From Scedosporium boydii (lineage: Eukaryota > Ascomycota > Sordariomycetes > Microascales > Microascaceae): a stretch of DNA of 64,000 nucleotides. A program made the position numbers and the translations under genes. The notes below the pieces were generated by a model, which did not search any database, was not told the DNA's origin, and saw only the letters and a list, made by a program, of their open reading frames with translations. Shown here in pieces: positions 12,880-24,316 of this stretch. The DNA lies in assembly GCA_002221725.1 (NCBI GenBank), contig NJFT01000008.1:310001-374000 (forward strand). Direction: 5' to 3'. Each line of letters starts with the position of its first letter. The stretch's first letter is position 1.

Positions 12880-14842
12880 TTAAAACTCACTCATCAGCGA
12901 CCTTGTTTCCAAAACAGCATTTATGTCTATAACTGATGTGGCTACTCACCCAACATACTCCAGCGGAGGCTCATAGTCGATGTTAGATGTATCAAGCGGA
13001 TCCTCAACATTTCCTCCCGCATTACCCTCGAAAGGTACACCCGCCTTTTTACACGCCTCGATGTGGTCCTTCGGGATGGTAATATCCCTCAGCATATCCG
13101 GCGCCTCAATGATGGTAGCCGTCAAGCCCATCTCAACATGCCACTCAATGTGGCAGTGGAAAAGGTATACGCCGGGATTGTTCGCCTCAAATCGGAGCAC
13201 GACGTGAGACTTTGGGAAAACATTGACGGTATCTCTCCTGGGCGGCTTTTGGTTGTACCCCCCGGCGTGATCGGGGCCGGGCCAGTCGCCGCCGTTTGTC
13301 TGGGGTCGGCTGAGGACCTGGAAATGGTGGCCGTGGAGATGGAAGGGGTGAATACTGCCGTCGTGGTTGTTTACGACAATGTCAACGACGTCTCCGTAGG
13401 AAACAATGAATGGATGGACAGCACCATATACAGTTTCGTTGGTATTGAAGTTGCCAGTGGTTGCGGCTGTGTAGAGGGTCGGAACCTTTGCAGGCACGTA
13501 GGGAGATCCGTTGACGCAGTGTCTTCGTTTTGGTGTTAGTTTTCCTTGGAATAATCATTTCAGATAAAATGTAGACAACTCAACATACCGGACGATCCCG
13601 TACTTATCCTTACAAGTCTGGAAGTTGAAAACCAAAGTCTTATCCGCAGGCGGCAAGATATCTCCCTGGAGCGGCCTAAAATGCGCGTCATCGAAAGGTC
13701 TCCAAACATCCACCACATCAGGTCGCCTCTCACCCTCCGGATCCAAGACCAAGTATGCCGTCGCATTCAGGGGCCACACGGGCTTGGGCGTAGTCGCGGT
13801 GTAATCACGATTGCGGTCGAGCGAGACAAGAATGCCAAAATTGCGGTTATCTCGCTCAATTCCCTTGATAATGACGTCGTAGCGCTGTGCCGGCGAGACA
13901 TGGAGCTGGTAGGCGATTTCTTGCTGCACATAGGCCGCGTCGTTCATTATGACGTTCATGTCGTGGGAGTCGAAGTGGATCATAGCGTTGTTGGACGCTC
14001 CCATGTTGATGATGCGGAAGCGATAGTTTTTGCCGACCTCGAATGGGTAGTCTGCGCCTTGACCATCGTTGAGCAAGATGCTGCTGGGGGCTGGCGGGGC
14101 GCCGAAGGTGTTGTTGGAACTAAGGAGGCGTTTTCCTAAAATCAGGGCTTCCTCATGAAACCTGCGTGTTGTTCCTTTAGTCCTTGGCTTCCCATCGGAA
14201 GAGACAAATCGAAGGCAGCTCTCACCAGTCCGAGATCGTCAAGATGTATTCTTCATCATACTCGTCTTTGTACGGATCATTTGGGTCTTCAATAATCAAG
14301 GGCGCGCGAAGGCCGTCGGGGTATTGTGCCATATTGTGAGAGTGCCCTACAAAATGCCCTACATCAGATTTTCATCGGGGCGAGTTGAGAAAATCTCTAT
14401 CCACTTACACCAAAATGTCCCGGCCTCGTCCGCCTATAGTACCCAACAAGGCGAAGAGGACATTAACAACTGTTTCACAAGTCTGCCCCGATGTACAACT
14501 CACCAAGAACTCGTACACAATACTCTCGCCCGGTGGCACAGGGCATTGAGTAGCCAAACTAGGCCCGTCCATCCAGTTCGTGCTGACTTGGTTAATGCCG
14601 TGAAAGTGAAGGCTCGTTGTCTGGTTTCCTAGCTTGTTGTTCATCTTGACTCGGATGGTGTCGCCTTTGGTGGCCCGAATCTCTGGGCAGGGCCATTGGT
14701 TATTAACGCCGATGACAGGCCGCTGGAAGCCATCCGGCGCGGCGTTAACCCAGGTGATATCCCAATCATATTCGACGGTAGCAGCGGATGCTACACCGGC
14801 CAAGATGCCGGGAAGCAGGAGGCCAAAGGCCGGCCTTCTCAT
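12880..14842 (-). CDS. Secreted multicopper oxidase (laccase / Fet3-like)
   Basis: Copper oxidase that couples one-electron oxidation of phenols or metal ions to reduction of O2. Exons: 14842-14504, 14433-14409, 14346-14226, 14161-13589, 13522-12950 and 12901-12880, giving 550 residues; reading through the last donor instead stops at 12946 (544 residues). An N-terminal signal peptide (about residues 1-20, ending GVASA) precedes three cupredoxin domains. All four copper motifs are present: [16 protein letters not shown] and HCHIEWH. The residue ten after the type 1 Cys is Leu, so there is no axial Met. Overall layout (for example QYPDGLR and [14 protein letters not shown]) is closest to the Fet3/FetC branch, but no C-terminal membrane anchor is seen, so the enzyme should be secreted. 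The PKS on the same strand suggests polyketide or pigment polymerisation (inference). Confidence 0.93.
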
Positions 14843-14893
14843 GGCTTTTTGCAGGATGGGGTAAATTTAAGATATACAGGGTATCACGAGAGG

Positions 14894-14901
14894 ATTATAT
14901 A
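14894..14901 (-). promoter_or_regulatory. TATA box of the multicopper oxidase gene
   Basis: TATATAA on the minus strand lies about 55 bp upstream of the start codon at 14842, a usual core-promoter distance in ascomycetes. Confidence 0.5.
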
Positions 14902-17900
14902 CCAAGGTAGTAAAACGGACGCGAGAATGGGCTTGGTTATACTGCAAAGGGAAAATGAACTAAGGAGGCTAGTCAAACGAGCGACTATCGAGAGGACTCA
15001 AACACCGTCGAGCCTCACGAAAAAGAATGTGCGAAATCAATGAAGATTAGACAAAAACCATGATTCGATGAACAAGGACGAGAAGTGGAGGTTATCGAAT
15101 GGAGATCCCCCCACAATATATACTCTTTTCTCCTGCCGAAGGTGCGTCTACCAAGGGGTGTAAGAGCGATATCTTCACAGCCAGCTCACAAGCTCCAGAA
15201 GGCTGGCGTTTGCTGTAGGATTAGAGTATGTCCCACCCATGGGTCTTTTCCGGCCGATTCATGCCGGTGAGGCCAAGGCCTAGGCAGGATGTGAAGGCAT
15301 ACCAGCGACATTCCACCCGTCATCGCAGCAGGGATAGCTCACACTATCTCGGAATTTGCAAGACTAAAGGTGGTCTGAGAAGATGGGAGGCGTTCCGGAG
15401 AACTGGGGTATTGCTGCTTCCTCTCTAATGCGTTCCCGGCCCATCTTAAGTGGGCCATGCAGGTTGCAAGGTGGCAATATGACTAGTAGACGACGTTCAT
15501 CACGAGAACCCTGGAAGAACCTGGCATCTTCTCACCTAGCGTGGCATACATGCACCCCGGATGTCCGTTCTCTTCATTAGACCAGGATTGGGAGCAAGCA
15601 GAAAACGCCAAGATGGCAGCAGGGATCGAGAAGTAGAAATCAGAGGTAATGAATGGTGGCGGTCACTCAGACACGAAGAAGATCAAGCTTGCCTTCACTC
15701 ATAGGCGGGGCTGATATACCCGGATTCCAGCTGAGGTTGATGGCAGGGCAAGTTAAGAGATGTGGACGACAGGGGTGCTTCACTCGGCCTCCAACAGACG
15801 CGTTGGTATTAGCCTGGACTCCCCAGACGGGAAACCTAAGTGAGGGAATCGATTATTGGACTGACGGGAAACGGCGGGAAGGCGCTAGCCAAATGGCCCT
15901 GCACCCAGGTTCTTTTGCGTCTCTGCTGCGGGACCAACACAGGCAAGAAAGACTTCGTTTGTTGCTCTTCGCGATAGCTAACGTGTGATGTAAGGCGAAG
16001 ATACATCTGTTCAGGAACCAAGAGTATGCATGACGTACCCAAATATGGCGAGCAAAGTAGTACATGCCTTTCCTCTAATCTACGAAATGTATTCTACAGA
16101 GGCTGCGTGGAGTGGAAGTCTGCAACTACGCGACGCAAGGTCCCGCAGTTGGACACATAAAGGAATAAGTCAAGATGAGAGTACGAGATGCAGCCACGGA
16201 CGTGGTCCCTACATGGCGGGTGCTCGACCCGGCAGTACATGAGTGGACGTCATGAGTGACGGGTATATTGGGCGAGGGCGAGGCGAAAACTGATAAGTAC
16301 ACTGTATCCCATTTCAGCCTCGATATAACAGATCGGAGATTAGAGGTAAGCTGCACGCACTGAAAAATAGGGACTTTCGTCCATGCTAGGACGCCACAAG
16401 CCGTATTCAAAGCTTGGGAGGGATGAGACTTGGCCTGACTCGTGTCTCTGACGTGGCTGTACAGGCGGTCAGCATTAAGTTCGCGTCATGCCGTTCGTTG
16501 TTCCTTACATTACGCCCGTTTGAAAACAAGAAAACCAAGGGTCGAACGCCAAGAGGGCTAATGTGAATTAGGGTCCAGAAAGCATGAAAAATAGTCCGTA
16601 TTTCGCAGTGCAAACGATGGCACTGGGGCGAAAACGCAAGGCCGGGAAGAAAATGAAAGTCGCGCAGGAGACACGGCCGGCGGAGAAAACCCACTTGAAG
16701 GTGCCTCGAAGAGTCTCCTTCGTCGTTCTCACGGACGCCATCTTCACATGGAGGACGAATGAAAAGAGCGGCATGGAGAGCTGGTCAGACAAGATGACAT
16801 TGGCTCGGGATATTTTGGTCTTGCCAGACCCATATCCCAGTCCTCATTCCATACCTGCAGGACTAATGTCATCCAAGCACCCGATGGCGCCGGGTTGTGG
16901 ACCAGTCGACACTCCCAATATAGTAACGGATCAACGGCGGTAAGGATTCACTTTGTAAACTATTTCGTACAAAAGAATGTGGGGGCATGACCGGCACACA
17001 CAAACCGACCAACATATAGTGGCCGCATGCCTTTAGTTTCGTAAGGACCACGAAGGCTTTTGGCGGAGGATGAAAAGGGAAGGGAGGTTCCTAGCAGCCA
17101 TGATTAGAGTCAGCCATCCCATGTTTGCACTGCATCTCGCAGCTTTTGGCACTTGTGTAGATCCGCTTGAGTACGTGGAGAGGATCGTGGGTAATACAGA
17201 GTGGTGAGTACAATGTTGAGCACAGTTATGATACGGTTGCCACGAATAACGCCCATCCGCTTGCCACCAGCCCTCTCATGGCCAGCCATCATGGCTCATC
17301 CAGCGTACCAAGACCTAGTATTCCCGTGTGTTAATAGGGAGCGGCGAAGTCGGTGATAGAGCATATGTCAACGGTGATTATCAGCCATCTTGCATCCTGC
17401 AGTCTGGAATAGGCCTAGCTCACTCCATTAATAGAAAGGATTGCGGTTTTCGTTCCCGAATGTGGGCTTTGGGTGCGGTCCCATCCATGTATGATAATCT
17501 TCCCTCTCCAGTGACGCCCCTTTACCATCGTGCCAAAGGTGAGGATAAAGTGAGTATGCGTCCATGTATTGCAAGACTTCTGACGGAAATGATGGCTCAT
17601 TTGATGCTATTAGTAATGTAAAGATTGAATAGCATCGCACAGCATAGCACAAGGCTCGTGTCACAGTGTAGAAGGGATTGGGTGAATAGGTGAGCCATGA
17701 GGATGTGAAGCCAACCCATCGACACAGTTTTGCCCAATGTGGCAGATCCTCAAAGTAGAGCAATCTTCTAGGTAGAGAACTTGGCCCAGTGAAGGATAGA
17801 CTTGCCGATCCTCTTCTCTTGAAACTGCTAACCCGGTCACCTCCATAGTACGAACTAAGGGAGTAAGGGCGAGGTGTTCTCCTTTCAGTTTCGGAACCGA

Positions 17901-20246
17901 AGAAGAGCGAAAATCTTGCACTTTTCGACGAAGTGGGCTCGTCCTTGAAGTAGAAGTGCAAACTCTCCTTCAACCAGAACCCTAGTATCGAACGTCGAGC
18001 GCCGAAAGCCGAGATGGGGGAAATGATTGCGAGGCACTCTTACATCACCTTTAAGATAGATGAACATCAAATTCTTTCAACTTCTAGACAGTATGACTGC
18101 CCTTGGAATCACAGCTTTCCTGTTCCCTGAGCCTGTTTCGAGTAACCAAAATAGTCGAATCAGTCCAAAGGTCCATTTGATGTCTGCAATTTGGGCCCCA
18201 AGATCTGCGTGCAGGTGTACTGAGAAGGTAATACACCCTCTTGGAATCTCCACCACAGCAGACATCATCTATTTTTGGCGGCTTTTGCAGCAAAAGGAAC
18301 TTCTGATATTAATACGAGAAGTATTCATTTTTTTTCTTCTGTCCTTTTTTTCGCAGAAACAGCGAATGTTGCCGAAGGGGCAGAGATGTGGGAAGAGAAG
18401 AAAAGCAATTCTGTCCTGTAGAAATTGCGGTGAAGGACTGCCTGTCTTGGTTTGTCGTGCTGGACGCGATGTAGAGACTGTATCTGAATGATCATATGCA
18501 ACCACTCTGCTTCATCCCTGTCGGGATGTTTGACAGAAAGACATCTTTCAGACGCCGCATAATGTCACTGGCGTCGACGATTCGTCACGTCAAGGTGGCT
18601 TGAAATAGAAAGTGTGCTCAGCTCGAGTAGTCACAGCCCCTTCAATAGACCTAATCGGGCTCAAGCTGAGGACAAAGCTGAGTGGTGACGGATTGAAGAC
18701 TTGTCCTTCCTGTTGTCATCCTTTCTTCGCGTGGCTTTGGTCTCATCTTGATCCGTGGAACTCATTGGCGAGAACACTATTGACTAGATACTCTTGGTAG
18801 GTGAAGGGCAGAGTGAGTCTCAGTAGACCTGTGCTGCTGTGCAACGTTAGAACCCGAGACGAGGGCTCCGCATGGACTCGCTCATCCTCTTGGAGTCTAA
18901 ATCAGGCCGAATCACGGATATGGCAAATTCAGACACCCGGAGAGGGTAAAGATCCATGCAATTGTGATCAAACCTGATCGCGTTCGTGTAACGGACGAGA
19001 ATCGACAGGTGGTGCTTCCCGCTAGGGCTAGAACGTTCGTAAGGTCCGTGGTCATGGTCGTCCCGTGGTTGTGCAAAGATAAGTTGACCTACCTATTCCG
19101 GTTTTACGAGGGAGGTAGACGATCGATTGGGGCCTTGACGGCGAGTCCTGCTACCCATCGGCTCAACTAAGAGTCTAAGCAGGAAAGTACAGAGGGCAGC
19201 CGAAGATGGAGAGGTTTCCCGGGTCTTCTCAGACTTCTGGATGCTGAAGAGAGAGGTGTCCGTGATGTATAGAAAAGGGCTCGCGAAAGCACTCGAGGAT
19301 AATACATGATTCAACAATTGAGGTGAAGTAGAAGGAGGTTTGAAGTCTGTCTTGCGGTTCTGCTTATGTAAACGGAGCTGATCGGTTTGGGCCAGCATTG
19401 ACTCGCTCCTCCCCTCACTTGCTGTCGTGAGGTTATCACAGGCTCGGATCACAAATTGGATTAGAATCGGGGCAAGATCCTCCTTTTCCACTGTAGCACC
19501 GAGCCGATGTCTCTGTACCCCACACAATATCAGCGCTGGTATTATATCGAAATGATACACCAGCATTGAATTACCAACGTCGTAAGCTGGGCATGGAGAA
19601 TCGGTCGACAAATTAACCGCTTGGCGGAACCGAAACGAACACGGCATCTTTCCACCTATAGCTTGGGGATTCGGTGCACCTCCTTCCACTTTTATAGTAA
19701 CGAAGGGGTCCAATTACGCATCCACTCGCCCCACTGTGTACACCCGTCGGCCGATGTTTGAGAATCCGGTTCGTAGCCCGCTGGTCTGCAATGCCGGGCG
19801 GACCGCACCCGGATCTGGGGACAGTTACCGGGCCAAGCGGCGCAGGGTTGGACCTTTTGTACCGTTGAGACTTTGATACAGTGCTATGCACTATGTACGA
19901 TAGCTTGGCTTCATATCCTTGATCTCTTACCGAAATGATAGGCTGTTCGAATCCGGTCTCATACTGAGATGGTATAATGAAACCTTAGCAACGTGTGTCG
20001 GATCCCCATTTGCTGGGGTTGCTTAGAATTCCACTGTAATTTACCATATCCATAGATTGATTGTCTGGTAAGGGCCACTATAAGACTGCTCTGGTCTCTA
20101 TTTCTAACACGCCTCCCAACATCCTGTTCCGGGGAGATGATACAACCCTTTTCCAACATCTAGGCCTAATATATACCGGTCCCCCCCCAATCGCCAAGTC
20201 ATGGCTTCTAGACTCCCAGAAGTGAAGACGCCAAATCTACCATGAC
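14902..20246. other. 5.3-kb interval with no recognised gene
   Basis: Both strands were read for family motifs and for exon pairs with plausible splice sites; none was found. The longest open frame (19093-19713, minus) starts from TTG, not ATG, and has random-looking composition. GTTCGAATCC at about 19949 resembles a tRNA B box, but the flanking bases do not form a T arm. The interval separates the PKS/oxidase locus from the housekeeping block. Confidence 0.5.
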
Positions 20247-21727
20247 ATGTCCAAGCTCCTCACACGAGCCGTTATGGCCCCTCGTCCTCCACGCCGACGT
20301 CCCCTCACGCGGCCCTTCCTCCTCGCTATCGCCTTCTGCGCATTTATCTACTATTTCATCCTTAGTGACAATTCCCCTAACCACTACGGCCGAGGAACCA
20401 ACACCCGTTCATACCCCAAGGTCTTTAGCGCAGCGTCGCTTGCGACGCTTGACGACCTCGGACTCACGGAAGGGGAATGTCGCGGTACTTTCCCGGGTCT
20501 CATGGACGAGATTGATAGAGCTGTCGCCAATGGCCCGTTCAACGTCAATGTGGAGAACAGTAAGGCGCTGATAGGGACGGTGAGAGGTGGAGATTTGTAT
20601 ATTCGAAGGCCGCCTGGCAAGGGACAGCTCTCTGGGCACATGAAAGAGGTGTGTCTCCCTGCTCCTCTTCCACCGTAATCCCACTCATTCTTCAAGCTAT
20701 CGACTTCTAAAGTGCACTTTCCATACAGCGACAACTCGCTGCCCTCCACCAAATCTACCGTGCAATAACCTCCTCCCCGGCCCCCCTCCCCAACATAACC
20801 TTCTCCCTATCCATCCACGACTCCCCCCTCGCAAAAAGCTTCGTCTACGCCCGCCCCGGCCACGCCCACTCCTCCTCCACCTACTCCACCTCCAAAGCCC
20901 ACTCCTTCCCCATGCCCCACTTCTCCGCCTGGTCCTGGGCCCTCCCATTCCTCAACTCCCTCCCAGCCGCCTCCTCCACCATCACCAATCTCGAATCGAC
21001 CCTCCCCTTCTCCAAGAAGGACCCCCGCGTCGTTTGGCGCGGCACCCCGTGGTTCTCCAACCCGCTCGGCCCGAACCCCAACCTCCGACAGGACCTCGTC
21101 CGCGTAGCCTCCCCTTCCAAGGCCTCGTCGTGGGCCGATGTCCAGTCCCTAAACTGGACCACTAACTCCGCCTCTGCCGCCAACGGGTTACCCATCCAAG
21201 ACTTTTGCCGGTACAAGTACATCATCCACACCGAGGGCGTCTCCTACAGCGGCCGCTTCTCCTTCCACCGCATGTGCCGCAGCGTCATCCTCACCCCACC
21301 GTTGGAATGGTTCGAGCCGACGACCCACCTCCTCCGACCCGTCTACTCTACCGTCCTGCTGCGCGGTCGCTCGTCCCTAGAAAGGGAGATGAAAGAAAAC
21401 CCAAGGGCGTACCCTTCGGAGAGGACACGCGAGGTGTGGCCCGCTGATATCGGCCCCGAAACGGCAAATATCGTCTTCGTGAAGCCGGACTGGTCGGATC
21501 TTGAGCAGACCGTCGCATGGCTGGAAGATCATCCGGAGGTTGCTGAGGGCATCGCTGCGCGTCAGCGCGGCCAATTTGTCGGAGGGGGATATGTGAGCAA
21601 GGCCGCGGAGACCTGCTACTGGAGGAGCTTGCTGAAGGGATGGAACGAGGTGGCGCGTGTCGATGCGAGCGGTTTACCCGATGGGGCAGCGTTCGAGGAG
21701 TTCATTTTGAGGCCAGAGGCGTCGTAG
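20247..21727 (+). CDS. CAP10-like glycosyltransferase (GT90 family), type II membrane protein
   Basis: Two exons, 20247-20648 and 20729-21727, joined in phase 0 across an 80-nt intron, give 466 residues. A basic N-terminus and one hydrophobic segment (about residues 22-40) form a signal anchor, placing the catalytic part in the secretory lumen. The C-terminal half has the CAP10 pattern: VVWRGTPWFSNP, then CRYKYIIHTEGVSYSGRF, then a WFEPTTHLL segment and a DLEQTVAWLEDHPEVAEGIA helix. Family members transfer sugars, for example xylose in Cryptococcus capsule synthesis; the filamentous ascomycete substrate is not known to me. An out-of-frame ATG at 20242 precedes the start by 5 bp, and a second in-frame ATG lies at 20274. 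The second exon is strongly C-rich at third positions. It converges on the ArfGAP gene. Confidence 0.88.
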
Positions 21728-22091
21728 GGTACAGGTATGCTTTTTAGCCGCTTGGCCAAATCTACGGCCTTTGGAATCAGCAAGGGGTGTTAAGAGGGAT
21801 CGTGATCGTACCATATATAGCGCAGAAAAGATTGTCTTGTACATAACATTGAACTATTAAACGTCGCAACTTACACCGTGGCCATGGTCGTCTCAATATC
21901 CACCCTCGACACCAGGTCCAATCTACATAATAGCGTCCCGCCCAAGCATTAAAATGAAAAATAGAGGCATTATTAACCATGCAAGATGAAGACATAATGA
22001 AAGGGTGAAAAAAAAAATGCCATGTAAGACTGTTATACAGGGAAACAAAAAACGTTATGTACACAGACGACAAACCTGCCCTCTTTTTCTC
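21728..22091. other. Convergent 3' region
   Basis: 364 bp between the stop codons of the glycosyltransferase (+) and the ArfGAP gene (-). It is AT-rich with an A-run near 22010-22018 and presumably holds both 3' UTRs and polyadenylation signals. No gene is seen. Confidence 0.5.
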
Positions 22092-24316
22092 TTATGCGTG
22101 CCTCGCGCTTAGGCTAGCAAACGCATCTGGGCTGTGACGTCCGCTCTTGGACCAACTTGCCATGTCCATGCCGAGAGCGATGCTCTCGCGACTTCCGGGG
22201 CCGAGGCCATTGGAAAAGATGTCATTGGTTGGCAAAGGAGATGCTACTGAAGGCGATGTTGTTCCATTGCTCAGAGCAAATGGATTCTTGTTACCTGGGA
22301 GAGGTGTGGAGACACTCCGCGGTTGTTGCGGGTTAAGACCGGCAGGATGGGTGGCATAGACCGCTGCAGCCGGCACTGGTTGCTGTTCTTGCGGTGCTAC
22401 CGCTGCGGGTTGTGGGGCGAGCTGTGGATAGTTATACAAGGCAAGAATGGAAGCCTTGTCTGGCTTCTGGCCATATGCCTGTGTTGGCTGCACAGCAGGC
22501 GACGCGTGCTGGTATTGTGCCTGGGAAAAGAAAGGATTTGTTGGTTGTGACGGGGTCGTGACATACTGCGACCGTTCAGGGATCTGGCTGAGAGTTGGAG
22601 ATTGAATGCGGGTCGGCGACCGCGTAAAAGGGTTATTTCCAAAACCAGGCGTGAGCATGGTGTTGACGGCCAAAGGTTGCTGTGATGCCATCTGTGCCTG
22701 TGCCTGTGCTTGGGCCTGCACTTGCGCTTGGTCCAAGAAGAAAGGGTTGTAGTTGTATGGGAGGCCTGGTGTGGACTGGGCCGATGCGGGTGAGAGACCG
22801 GTTTGCTGAGGATAGATTTGCTGAATCTGGAGCGGCTGAAGTTGAGGATAGGTTTGATTGGTATTGGAAGCTATAGGTGCGGGTGCTGGGGCCAGCATGG
22901 GAGCTTGCTGGTTGTAACCAACTTGTGCGGGCTGGGCAGGAATCCCGCCAGTGTGGTTGGGGAATAAGGGTTGCTGTGGTGCTGCGAGGGACATGTTCTG
23001 GAACGCTTGGCTGAAGGGATCGAGCTGGTTCGTGGGGTGACCGAACGGGTTTGTCGATGCAAGATTGGCGTTCCTATTCTGCAGAGTTCCGGTCGACTGC
23101 GCAGTTTGCGGCTGTGGAGTGAGCATGTCGAAAGGATTCGTAGACGCGGCAGGAGGTGTCGCAGGGGCGACTCGGCCGTTTGTCGTTGCAACAGGATTCG
23201 GGGAGAGGGGTGTTAAAGATCGAGTCGCGCGAAGGGAGCTTTCTCGAGGGGATGCCAAGGACGGTGATCGTGAGCCGCCTTCTCCGAGGCGAACCAAAGT
23301 TTCGATGGCCTTTTCGAGATTGCCGTGAACGCCCTTCAAAATCATAGCGTTGCGCGAATTGTCCATGAAACCCATGTCACGTAGTCTGCCCAACTTATGC
23401 TCTGTATCCCCCGTTTCGTACTCGATCGTGGCACCAAATACCTGCGACGGCTTGTTCACCAGACGCGGAGAAGCGGGTCGCCGGTAATGCTCTCTTGTGG
23501 GGGATAGGACATCCGGAGAAGGAACTTGTTTCTTCGATTTGGACGAGAGGGGGAACAGTGACGAGGCGGATCGGAGACCGAACTTGCCCTTGGGGGGAAG
23601 GGGTGGCGGTGTTTCATCGATGGAAATGCTAGCCGTGATGCCGCCCTTCTTATTGCCTCCACTGAGGCTGTTAGAAATGTATTTGGCTCGAATGAACCTT
23701 TCCATGGCGGAGTCGACCTCGTCTACGTCTACAGGGATGGGGGGCTTTTTATTCTGAGGGTTGTAGATCTTATTCGAAGCAACATTGCCGAGCTTTTTCA
23801 TGTTCTGCAGAGAGCAATGTCAGCCATGGCCTGAACAACGCGGTCGAAACCAAAAGGGCGATTGCGCAACAACCATTGTCGGGAGGGACCATGGAGGTTG
23901 TGACTGACCTCGACTTGCTCGACTGTCCAGCTATCCATACTCAAGGACTTGACCTTGGAAATGTGGGTTCCTAGCTTCCTGTGGAGGCTTGCGCATCTGA
24001 CACACAAGAAGACGCCCAACTAGTATTGCGATTATTTTGTTAGTACGAGTTCGCGGGATCGATTTGCGTCGGGTAGGTGCAGCGGGAAGGTGTGGGGAAG
24101 TCTTCGAGACAACATACGCTCCATGAAGCCCAAGCTGGAGGAAAGGGAGGACAAGTCAGCCAAGGCACTACGCCAGATTGTCGCACAGCGTGAGAAATTA
24201 CCTGGGTTTCTTGCGGCACAGTCGGCGCACACATTATTTCCTGGCACCTTCTGAACTAATTCTTGAAGGACCTTTTCGTTGCGCGCCTGCTGGCGCTTGC
24301 TCACTATTCCAGCCAT
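22092..24316 (-). CDS. ArfGAP zinc-finger protein with UBA domain and Q/A-rich tail (Gts1-like)
   Basis: GTPase-activating protein for Arf, acting in vesicle coat and endocytic traffic. Exons 24316-24202, 24134-24118 (17 nt), 24019-23909 and 23804-22092 give 651 residues. The ArfGAP zinc finger is C-x2-C-x16-C-x2-C (Cys30, 33, 50, 53) followed by the arginine finger in SLHRKLG (Arg58). A UBA domain occupies about residues 214-256 (LGRLRDMGF then NLEKAIETLVRLGE). The rest is low-complexity, rich in Q, A, P and N, with NPF tripeptides (TNPF, NNPF, KNPF), which are EH-domain ligands and fit an endocytic role. ArfGAP plus UBA plus Q/A-rich tail is the layout of yeast Gts1, but orthology is inferred from architecture only. 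Splice joins restore the zinc finger exactly. Confidence 0.9.

Noticed and set aside
19093..19713. 206-codon minus-strand frame
   Set aside because: It starts from TTG, not ATG, and shows no domain, signal peptide or splice partner.
19940..19970. GTTCGAATCC, a tRNA B-box-like sequence
   Set aside because: Flanking bases cannot form the T stem and no D arm lies at the right distance.
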